NCBI GenBank assembly: GCA_030628325.1
Contig: DAOVRB010000099.1
Span: 1 to 5,407 of the forward strand
DNA: 5,407 nucleotides
Origin: Methanomicrobiaceae archaeon
Lineage (GTDB): Archaea > Halobacteriota > Methanomicrobia > Methanomicrobiales > Methanomicrobiaceae
Direction of reading: 5' to 3'
Shown here in pieces: positions 1 to 5,407 of the stretch. Every line of letters begins with the position of its first letter. Positions within the stretch are counted from its first letter, which is position 1. The notes below the pieces were generated by a model. It did not search any database and was not told where the DNA came from. It saw only the letters and a program-made list of their open reading frames with translations. The position numbers and the translations under genes are program-made.

Positions 1-150
1 CCGGTGCACAGAACACTTAAAGTGGAAATGATCAGCCACCTGGGACAGGCAGATTTCAGACTAAGTGAGGGGGGAAATAGTGATATCCAGATGGAGGCTC
101 TCCTTGCAAATTGTGTATTAAGTGCACAAAAATACCAGAATAGTATATAA
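1..150 (+). CDS. C-terminal end of an unidentified protein (5' truncated)
   Basis: Frame 1 is open from the first base to a TAA at 148-150 and gives 49 residues, beginning PVHRTLKVEM and ending AQKYQNSI. The start lies outside the window. The tail mixes hydrophobic and charged residues, with a short stretch (HLGQADFRLSEGG) that looks like a strand and turn, then a probable helix (MEALLANCVLSAQKY). There is no membrane segment and no cysteine cluster. I do not recognise the family. The stop codon is 12 bases before the mcm start and the mcm ribosome binding site follows directly, so the two genes are probably co-transcribed. That this is a real coding end is inferred from the open frame, the ordinary codon use and the tight spacing. 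The function is unknown. Confidence 0.6.
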   Translation, partial: PVHRTLKVEMISHLGQADFRLSEGGNSDIQMEALLANCVLSAQKYQNSI

Positions 151-156
151 GGAGAG
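151..156 (+). promoter_or_regulatory. Shine-Dalgarno of mcm
   Basis: GGAGAG starts directly after the TAA of the upstream gene and ends six bases before the GTG at 163; the core GGAG leaves eight bases. It supports the GTG as the true mcm start and leader-dependent initiation within a polycistronic message. Confidence 0.65.
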
Positions 157-162
157 TGTCAG

Positions 163-2283
163 GTGGCAGAGACTGAAGATGTAAATATTACGGACCGTGT
201 CGGTGACTGGCACAAATTCTTAAAAAAACATTATAAAAAAGATCTGGGCAATATTGCACGTGAATACCCTCATCTGCGTTCACTCAGCATAGATTACCGT
301 CAGATTGAAAAATGGGGAAGAAAAGGAATCTCCCTTGCTGATGAACTCTTAAAAACACCGGGAAAGGTAATTGCCGATGTTAAAGATGCAATAAAAGATT
401 ACAATCTTATCTTTACAAAAGACGAAGAAGAAAATGTTGAGCACATTAATATCAGGTTCTTACATCTCCCAAAGAAACTCCCGGTCAGAGATATTCGTGC
501 AAACCACATCAATGAATTTGTATCAGTAGATGGAATCATCAGAAAGACAACTGAAGTCAGGCCCAGACTCACATCCGCTGTATTTCGGTGTCTGCAATGT
601 GGCACCCTGACACCGGCATATAAACAGGGATATGGCAAGTTTCAGGAACCATACAGGCCATGCCATCAGTGTGAAAAACAGACAAAGATGGAACTTTCAC
701 CATCGCAGTCCACGTTTATCGATGTCCAGAAGATAAGAATTCAGGAGTCCCCTGAGGGTCTCCGTGGTGGTGAACAGCCCCAGACACTTGACATTGACGT
801 AACTGATGATCTGACAGGTATACTGGCTCCCGGAGACCGGGTCATAATAAACGGGATACTGCGTTCAATTCAAAGAGTTTCACATGGGAACAAGAGTTCA
901 CTATTTGATATATATATTGAAGCAAATTCAATTGAAATTGGTGAGAAAGAGTTTGAGGAGGTAAGCATTGATGAGAATGAAGAAAAAGAAATTCTAAAAC
1001 TTAGTAAAGATCCGGATCTCTACCGAAAATTCACACATTCAATCGCACCAAGTATTTACGGGAACGAGAATGTAAAAGAGGCTATATCACTCATCCTTTT
1101 TGGTGGAATTGCAAAGGAACTTCCTGACGGCAGCCGTCTGAGAGGGGATATTCATATGCTGCTTGTCGGAGATCCCGGTATTGCAAAAAGTCAGATACTG
1201 AGATATGTCATCAAACTTTCACCCAGAGGAATTTATACGAGTGGCAAATCCACCACATCTGCAGGCCTGACAGCAACGGCTGTGAAGGATGAATTTGGTG
1301 ATGGGAGATGGACTCTTGAGGCAGGTGCCCTTGTTCTCGCAGACATGGGTATTGCAGCTGTGGATGAAATGGACAAGATGGCAAAGGATGACCGGAGTGC
1401 TCTGCACGAAGCAATGGAACAGCAGACAATATCTGTTGCAAAAGCGGGTATTACTGCCACACTACGTTCACGTTGTTCACTTCTTGGTGCTGCCAATCCA
1501 AAACAGGGACGTTTTGATGCATTTGCACCAATTGCTGAGCAGATCAATATGCCGCCTTCGCTGTTGTCACGTTTTGATCTGATCTTCATCCTTGAAGATA
1601 AACCAAATCCGGTTCTTGACCGTGCCATAGGAGAACATATCTTAAAATCACACGCAGTGGGCGAACTTATTCAGCACAACAGGATTAACCCGATTGAGGG
1701 TGTGGATAGTGAATATATAAAAAAAGCCCTTGCTCCGATTACACCTGATATTGACCCGGTGCTGTTCAGGAAATATATCGCCTACTCAAAGCGCAACTGT
1801 TTCCCGATTTTATCAGAGAAAGCAAAGGAGAAACTCATCGGTTATTATCTGGGACTCAGAAACCTTGTTGACGAGAACAAACCCGTACCGGTTACTGCAA
1901 GACAACTTGAAGCACTTATCAGGCTTGCCGAGGCAAGCGCACGTATCAGGCTTAGTGATGAAATAGATGAGACCGATGCAGCCCGCGTAATCGAAATTGT
2001 TGATGCCTGCCTGAGAAAAGTTGCCTATGACGCTGAATCCGGGAATTTTGACATAGACAAACTTGTAACAGGAATACCGCAGCAGCGCAAGAATCTGTTA
2101 AGATCGATTAAAGAGATGATAAACACCAGTACCGATGAAAACGGGTATGTGAAAATCGATCTGGTAATAGATGAACTTGTAAAGAAAGGAAACAGTAAAG
2201 AAGATATCAGGAAACGGATAGATGAACTTATACGTGGCGGTGAATATTACGAACCGAGACACGGATCCCTGAAAAGAATCTGA
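163..2283 (+). CDS. mcm: Minichromosome maintenance (MCM) replicative DNA helicase
   Basis: This is the archaeal replicative helicase, a ring-forming AAA+ ATPase that unwinds DNA 3'-5' ahead of the fork. The 706 residues are full length for the family. Residues 1-110 are the helical N-terminal domain. The OB-fold region at about 110-260 carries a four-cysteine zinc site (C143, C146, C167, C170). The AAA+ core has Walker A GDPGIAKS (336-343), Walker B VDEMDK (400-405), sensor-1 Asn in AANPKQGRFD (N445) and the arginine finger in SRFDL (R470). A winged-helix C-terminus spans about 635-706. Insertions that could be inteins are absent. The GTG start is supported by the GGAGAG just upstream and by a normal N-terminus. 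All catalytic residues are present. The gene follows an unidentified gene by 12 bases and is probably in its operon; 43 or 49 bases separate it from the next gene, depending on that gene's start. Identification is secure. Confidence 0.98.
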   Translation: MAETEDVNITDRVGDWHKFLKKHYKKDLGNIAREYPHLRSLSIDYRQIEKWGRKGISLADELLKTPGKVIADVKDAIKDYNLIFTKDEEENVEHINIRFLHLPKKLPVRDIRANHINEFVSVDGIIRKTTEVRPRLTSAVFRCLQCGTLTPAYKQGYGKFQEPYRPCHQCEKQTKMELSPSQSTFIDVQKIRIQESPEGLRGGEQPQTLDIDVTDDLTGILAPGDRVIINGILRSIQRVSHGNKSSLFDIYIEANSIEIGEKEFEEVSIDENEEKEILKLSKDPDLYRKFTHSIAPSIYGNENVKEAISLILFGGIAKELPDGSRLRGDIHMLLVGDPGIAKSQILRYVIKLSPRGIYTSGKSTTSAGLTATAVKDEFGDGRWTLEAGALVLADMGIAAVDEMDKMAKDDRSALHEAMEQQTISVAKAGITATLRSRCSLLGAANPKQGRFDAFAPIAEQINMPPSLLSRFDLIFILEDKPNPVLDRAIGEHILKSHAVGELIQHNRINPIEGVDSEYIKKALAPITPDIDPVLFRKYIAYSKRNCFPILSEKAKEKLIGYYLGLRNLVDENKPVPVTARQLEALIRLAEASARIRLSDEIDETDAARVIEIVDACLRKVAYDAESGNFDIDKLVTGIPQQRKNLLRSIKEMINTSTDENGYVKIDLVIDELVKKGNSKEDIRKRIDELIRGGEYYEPRHGSLKRI

Positions 2284-2332
2284 CCTGTTCATACCGCTGC
2301 ATTAATTCCCACTGAAAACAACATTTTTGGTT

Positions 2333-2659
2333 ATGAATGATCAGGTTTTGGCAGCATTTGAAGCAGGTATAAAACTCGGAGCACTGTACCACCAGTGGGT
2401 TGGCACTCCGGTCTCTCCTGATACGGCACTCTCTGTTGAAATCGCGATAGAGAACGCCGTCGGTCTCCAGCCATTTGTTGAGGAGATCACTGTTAAAATT
2501 GATACCTCACTGATGGTACTCAACAGTTTTGGTTACAGTGAACTTGCCGGAAAAATGTTTGATGTCAGAATTACGACAAAAGTGGGAGATGCCACGTGCC
2601 GGGCAGAACTTTCACTGGAAAATGACTATCCTATGATGAAAATTCAGGAAATGGAATGA
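2333..2659 (+). CDS. mptD: Archaeal dihydroneopterin aldolase (MptD-like)
   Basis: Predicted to cleave 7,8-dihydroneopterin to 6-hydroxymethyl-7,8-dihydropterin and glycolaldehyde, a cytosolic step towards tetrahydromethanopterin. This small family is unrelated in sequence to bacterial FolB. The 108 residues contain the stretch GIKLGALYHQWVGTPVS (12-28), which I recognise as the family signature, followed by LQPFVE (45-50). As I recall, work on the Methanocaldococcus enzyme implicated a His, a Gln and a Tyr; His20, Gln46 and Tyr99 are the natural counterparts here. I chose ATG 2333; an in-frame TTG at 2327 would add two residues. Neither has a clear Shine-Dalgarno. A weak TATA-like ATTAAT at 2301-2306 would place transcription start near 2328, so the message may be nearly leaderless. 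The stop overlaps the next start by four bases (ATGA), implying coupled translation with the hydrolase. The family call rests on motif memory, without an alignment. Confidence 0.77.
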   Translation: MNDQVLAAFEAGIKLGALYHQWVGTPVSPDTALSVEIAIENAVGLQPFVEEITVKIDTSLMVLNSFGYSELAGKMFDVRITTKVGDATCRAELSLENDYPMMKIQEME

Positions 2660-3486
2660 TTTTATCCGGCCTTCCGATAACAGATGACCATATCCACATA
2701 GACCCCCTTAATGGAAAGGGTATAGAGGCAGCAAAGGAATTTCAGCGTGCAGGGGGGACACATATGTTTCTTGTTACAAAACCTTCCTGGTCGTATGGAA
2801 TATCCCCTGTATCAGGTGAAGATTTCAGGGAAGTTTTTGAGACTACATTAAAGACTGCTAAAAAAATCAGGGAAACAGGTATTGTTGTTTTTACAATAAT
2901 GGGTGTTCATCCGGCTGAAATAAACCGGCTTTGTGAAAGAATGACACTTAAAGATGCGGTGCGGGTTATGAAATGCGGTCTTTCTGTGGCATCGGAATAT
3001 GTTACAGAAGGGCTTTCTGTTGCACTGAAGAGCGGGAGGCCTCATTATGAGGTTGATGAAACTATATGGGCTGCATCCAATGACATTCTTAATCATGCAC
3101 TCATATTAAGTGCAGATTGTGATTGTGCGCTCCAGATTCATGCAGAAACCGGCCCATGTAATGATGTTGCAGTAATGGCCGGAAAGGCAGGGATGCTGCC
3201 TGAAAGAGTTGTGAAGCATTTCAGTATTCCGGAAACTCCACTCACTCCGTCTATGCTTGCAAAAGACGAGTCAATACCTGAGATGGCAGGTGCTGGGCGC
3301 ATTTTTACTATGGAGAGTGATTACATGGATGACAACACCCGCCCGGGTGCTGTGATCGGGCCAAAGTCAGTACCAAGATTTACCCGCAGGTTCTTAGAGA
3401 AAGGACTTATTACAGAAGAAAGTGCATACAGAATTCACAGGGAATCACCTTCAAAAATATATGGTGTGGAAATAGAACTCCCCTGA
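2656..3486 (+). CDS. TatD/urease-like metal-dependent hydrolase (amidohydrolase superfamily)
   Basis: A 276-residue cytosolic TIM-barrel hydrolase of the archaeal COG1831-type group, substrate unknown. The metal-ligand series reads in barrel order: HxH at H12 and H14 (DDHIHID), His85 in MGVHP, K125 in VALKSGRPHY at the expected strand-4 position, H162 in QIHAETGP, H188 in VKHFS, and D222 in ESDYMDD. TatD nucleases have Glu at strand 4; a Lys there is typical of urease and phosphotriesterase types, where it is carboxylated and bridges two metals. The C-terminal HRESPSKIYG is a usual family ending. ATG 2656 overlaps the mptD stop by four bases, with AGGA at 2646-2649 as ribosome binding site, so the two proteins are likely made together. 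This suggests a role in pterin metabolism, possibly phosphoester hydrolysis, but that is inference. Superfamily assignment is firm; substrate is not known. Confidence 0.85.
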   Translation: MILSGLPITDDHIHIDPLNGKGIEAAKEFQRAGGTHMFLVTKPSWSYGISPVSGEDFREVFETTLKTAKKIRETGIVVFTIMGVHPAEINRLCERMTLKDAVRVMKCGLSVASEYVTEGLSVALKSGRPHYEVDETIWAASNDILNHALILSADCDCALQIHAETGPCNDVAVMAGKAGMLPERVVKHFSIPETPLTPSMLAKDESIPEMAGAGRIFTMESDYMDDNTRPGAVIGPKSVPRFTRRFLEKGLITEESAYRIHRESPSKIYGVEIELP

Positions 3487-3493
3487 GTTATAG

Positions 3494-3504
3494 TTTACTT
3501 TTTT
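3494..3504 (+). terminator. Possible T-rich archaeal terminator after the mptD unit
   Basis: The 44-base gap after the hydrolase holds a T-rich run ending in six consecutive T (3499-3504), followed by a short pyrimidine stretch. Archaeal RNA polymerase can terminate at oligo-T tracts without a hairpin, and no hairpin is seen here. The run is short, so read-through into the DUF424 gene is equally likely. Confidence 0.3.
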
Positions 3505-3530
3505 ACCCTTCCCGCCAAATATATGATAAC

Positions 3531-3824
3531 ATGTTTTTAAAAATACATCACTCGCCGGGTTTACGTGATGTCATTGCAGTCTGTGACAGTGAACTGCTCA
3601 ATACGACATTAAAACACGGTGATGTTGAGGTTCATATCAGCGATACATTCTACGGTTCAACCGAAACAGATGAGGATGAGATCAGAAAAATTATCGCAGG
3701 TGCTGCAAATCTCAACCTGATCGGGAAAAAAACAATGAAAAATGCAATTGAATGTGGTGTTGTGGAAGAGGGAACCTGTCTGATGATCGGTGACGTTCCA
3801 CATGTACAGATATTTGGGAACTAA
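3531..3824 (+). CDS. DUF424 family protein
   Basis: A 97-residue soluble protein matching the archaeal DUF424 (COG2412-type) family, whose biochemical role is not known to me. Recognisable conserved pieces are AVCD (16-19), FYG (40-42), ANLNLIGKKT (59-68) and GDVPHVQIF (87-95) near the end; length is normal. It has no membrane segment or cysteine cluster. ATG 3531 gives the expected N-terminus (a short strand MFLKIHHS leading to AVCD). No Shine-Dalgarno precedes it and the region 3517-3546 is strongly AT-rich, so it may be translated from a leaderless or very short-leader message. The stop is three bases before the nmd3 start, which places the gene at the head of a DUF424-nmd3-taw2 unit and hints at a role around the large ribosomal subunit or translation. 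That role is inference from context only. Confidence 0.85.
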   Translation: MFLKIHHSPGLRDVIAVCDSELLNTTLKHGDVEVHISDTFYGSTETDEDEIRKIIAGAANLNLIGKKTMKNAIECGVVEEGTCLMIGDVPHVQIFGN

Positions 3825-3827
3825 AAT

Positions 3828-4871
3828 ATGAATATTCAGAAAAATTTTTGCCCGAAATGCGGGGAACCTTCAGAAGAAGGACTCTGTGGAAAATGCAGAG
3901 TGAAAGAGACAGAATGGTTAATTTGCGAGCCAAGAGTTCAGTGTATCCATTGTCCTACCTGCGGATCACTGAAACACGGTAAGACATGGACTGACGAGGA
4001 ACGTAACCTGGATGAACTTGCATATGAACTTGCTGCCAATGCAGTACATCTGCATGAAGATGTATATGATACTAAAAATGAAATTGAAACATACAGTCCA
4101 AACCCAAACCGGACTGTATGTACTGTTTCTATAAGCGCCAGACTCTATGGAATTCCTATTGAGGATAAATGTAAAGTGCTCATTATCTGGAGCAAGGAAC
4201 AGTGTAACAGGTGCAGCAGATATGCGGGGGGGTACTATGAAGGGAACATTCAGGTGCGTGCTACCGGCAGAAAACCAGACCCTTACGAAAACAAACGCGC
4301 TGCAGAGATCGCATACAATACTGAAGATGAATTACAGGAAGCCGGTGAAAGACTTTCATTTTTATCACAAGTAGATGAAACAAAAGACGGACTGGATATT
4401 ATTATTGGAAGTCATCATATTGGCGAGTTAATCTCGCGCAAAATTATCAAAGAATTCGGTGGAAAAATAACCACTCATCCAAAAGTTGTAGGCGAAAAAG
4501 ACGGGAAACCACTTCACCGCATTACTTATCTGGTACGTCTCCCGAGATACCGTAAAGGTGATGTTATTGAAATTAAGAACCGGTATTATGAAGTGCGTTG
4601 GGTAGACAAGGGTTTTATCAATATTTTTGATTTAAAGGAGGGGATTATGAAAGCCTTTCATGATGACTCTCAGGGGCGCTTAATCGGTAATGTGTGTGAT
4701 ACAGAAACTGCCCTTGTGGCATATATCACCAGTGATATGGCAGGAATTCTCGACCCGGTTACATACAGGAACATAGAATGTGCTGCGTACGATTGGCTGA
4801 ATCTTTCCGAAGGTGCGGAAATCCGTATGTTGCGTGACAATGAATCTGAGCAGTTTATCCTGATCGGGTGA
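3828..4871 (+). CDS. nmd3: Archaeal NMD3 family protein (60S/50S subunit factor)
   Basis: Homologue of eukaryotic NMD3, the adaptor that binds the joining face of the large subunit for nuclear export. Archaea have no nucleus, so a 50S maturation or anti-association role is likely. The 347 residues begin with zinc-binding cysteines: C8, C11, C20, C23, then C33, C39, C42, C45 (the core is CIHCPTC). A further pair, C126 and C129, precedes the GGYYEGNIQVR stretch (134-144) typical of the family. The region around YRKGDVIEIKNRYYEVRWV (241-259) resembles the small beta-barrel (eIF5A/SH3-like) part of NMD3. Length is usual for archaeal members. ATG 3828 is three bases after the DUF424 stop; only a weak GGGAA (3816-3820) precedes it, so coupling to upstream translation is likely. 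The TGA overlaps the GGTGA used by taw2. An 11-bp inverted repeat lies inside the gene (4089-4121). Confidence 0.93.
   Translation: MNIQKNFCPKCGEPSEEGLCGKCRVKETEWLICEPRVQCIHCPTCGSLKHGKTWTDEERNLDELAYELAANAVHLHEDVYDTKNEIETYSPNPNRTVCTVSISARLYGIPIEDKCKVLIIWSKEQCNRCSRYAGGYYEGNIQVRATGRKPDPYENKRAAEIAYNTEDELQEAGERLSFLSQVDETKDGLDIIIGSHHIGELISRKIIKEFGGKITTHPKVVGEKDGKPLHRITYLVRLPRYRKGDVIEIKNRYYEVRWVDKGFINIFDLKEGIMKAFHDDSQGRLIGNVCDTETALVAYITSDMAGILDPVTYRNIECAAYDWLNLSEGAEIRMLRDNESEQFILIG
4089..4121. repeat. 11-bp perfect inverted repeat inside nmd3
   Basis: ACATACAGTCC (4089-4099) and its exact reverse complement GGACTGTATGT (4111-4121) flank an 11-base A/C loop. In the mRNA this can form an 11-bp stem. 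It is embedded in codons of nmd3 between the zinc region and the next domain. It has no T tract at its end, so it does not look like a terminator. Confidence 0.85.
4867..4871 (+). promoter_or_regulatory. Shine-Dalgarno of taw2 overlapping the nmd3 stop
   Basis: GGTGA matches the 3' part of the archaeal GGAGGTGA consensus, and its last three bases are the nmd3 TGA stop. Three bases separate it from ATG 4875. The arrangement supports that ATG as the start and implies terminating ribosomes can reinitiate on taw2. Confidence 0.55.
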
Positions 4872-4874
4872 GTT

Positions 4875-5407
4875 ATGAGGGCGCGCCTTGTTTCCACAGA
4901 AGAGCTGAAATCTCTTTGCAATAAAGAGTGGGTTGACAAAAGCAGACGCCCGTATGTCTGTGGAAATAATGCCTGGGTGCCTGTCAGAGCCGGATACGAT
5001 GCAGATCGCGACCTGCCTGAAAAAATGCCATATTCCGGACGCGGGTACCAGATGATCGGGGATATTCTCTTAATTCATGGTTCACTGCCCACAGATGATG
5101 AAATCAGGACAATTGTTGAATGGAAACATCCGCGCGGCATTGTTCATATTGAATCATTTAAGGGGCTAAAAAGAATTCCAAAGACAAGTATCCTGTATGG
5201 TGAGTGCGGAGAGGTCTGCCACAGGGAACACGGCTACAGATTCTGGTTAGACCCGTCAAAAGTCATGTTTGCAATGGGTAACCGTGAGGAGAAGGTAAGA
5301 ATTGCAGAGATGATTAAAAATTCAGGCAGACAGGAAATGGTAGCTGATATGTTCGCCGGAATCGGATACTTCACAATTCCTGCCGCCTGTAGTGGTGCAC
5401 AGGTGCA
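4875..5407 (+). CDS. taw2: tRNA-Phe wybutosine aminocarboxypropyltransferase Taw2 (3' truncated)
   Basis: Predicted to transfer the 3-amino-3-carboxypropyl group of S-adenosylmethionine to C7 of 4-demethylwyosine (imG-14) at position 37 of tRNA-Phe, a step in archaeal wyosine-derivative formation. The window holds the first 177 codons, starting MRARLVSTEELK, and the frame is open to the last base. The N-terminal part includes PYSGRGYQMIGDILLIHG (52-69), then REHGYRFWLD (117-126), then GNREEKVRI (135-143). The AdoMet-binding motif I is DMFAGIGYFTIPAA (158-171). The Tyr after GIG is what TYW2/Taw2 proteins have, whereas the related m1G37 methyltransferase Trm5 usually has Pro there; this is why I favour Taw2. 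About the C-terminal half of the Rossmann domain is missing beyond the window. It follows nmd3 by three bases, in a translation-related unit. A Trm5-type methyltransferase is the main alternative. Confidence 0.85.
   Translation, partial: MRARLVSTEELKSLCNKEWVDKSRRPYVCGNNAWVPVRAGYDADRDLPEKMPYSGRGYQMIGDILLIHGSLPTDDEIRTIVEWKHPRGIVHIESFKGLKRIPKTSILYGECGEVCHREHGYRFWLDPSKVMFAMGNREEKVRIAEMIKNSGRQEMVADMFAGIGYFTIPAACSGAQV

Noticed and set aside
927..936. 10-bp palindrome TTCAATTGAA within mcm
   Set aside because: It has no loop and no second copy nearby, falls in ordinary coding sequence, and is short enough to be chance in an AT-rich stretch.
1168..1580. Possible intein insertion in the mcm ATPase core
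   Set aside because: Some archaeal MCMs carry inteins here, but Walker A, Walker B, sensor 1 and the arginine finger follow at normal spacing with no insertion.
1233..1628. A 131-codon open frame on the minus strand inside mcm
   Set aside because: It lies fully antisense to the conserved AAA+ core, shows no recognisable motif, and its openness follows from the codon use of mcm. Other minus-strand frames in the window were rejected on the same grounds.
2284..2332. Possible promoter or terminator between mcm and mptD
   Set aside because: The gap has only a weak ATTAAT and a five-T run, with no hairpin and no convincing BRE/TATA pair, so I did not list a separate element.
3517..3524. TATA-like AAATATAT just before the DUF424 start
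   Set aside because: An archaeal TATA box directs initiation about 22-27 bases downstream, which would be inside the gene past a needed N-terminus. It is unlikely to be the promoter for this start codon.
4147..4374. Plus-strand 75-codon frame inside nmd3
   Set aside because: It overlaps the conserved NMD3 frame, has no ribosome binding site and no recognisable protein features.

Overview
The window comes from a euryarchaeal methanogen, most likely a member of Methanomicrobiales. That placement is inference from gene content: a single MCM helicase, an archaeal-type dihydroneopterin aldolase of the methanopterin pathway, a DUF424 protein, archaeal NMD3 and a Taw2-type wybutosine enzyme. Base composition is moderate. 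No mobile elements, CRISPR array, tRNA or rRNA were seen. Every gene lies on the + strand and almost all of the sequence is coding. The two largest gaps are 43 and 44 bases.

Layout: (1) 1-150 is the last 49 codons of an unidentified gene. (2) 163-2283 is a complete, intein-free mcm replicative helicase, 12 bases behind that gene and with a good Shine-Dalgarno. (3) 2333-3486 is a two-gene unit overlapping by 4 bases: an MptD-like dihydroneopterin aldolase followed by an amidohydrolase-superfamily (TatD/urease-like) metal hydrolase. (4) 3531-5407 is a translation-related unit: DUF424 protein, nmd3 and taw2, the last cut by the window end. These three genes are separated by only 3 bases each.

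How they work together: mcm unwinds DNA at replication forks. The mptD unit belongs to C1-carrier (tetrahydromethanopterin) biosynthesis. The last unit concerns the large ribosomal subunit and tRNA-Phe position 37. The most interesting observation is the hydrolase coupled to mptD. All six expected metal-ligand positions can be placed, but the strand-4 position appears to be a lysine where TatD enzymes have glutamate, which would suggest a carboxylated-lysine metal centre. Its coupling to MptD makes it a candidate for the dihydroneopterin phosphate phosphatase step, for which I know of no assigned archaeal enzyme. An 11-bp perfect inverted repeat inside nmd3 is a second, weaker curiosity. The rest is ordinary core archaeal sequence.
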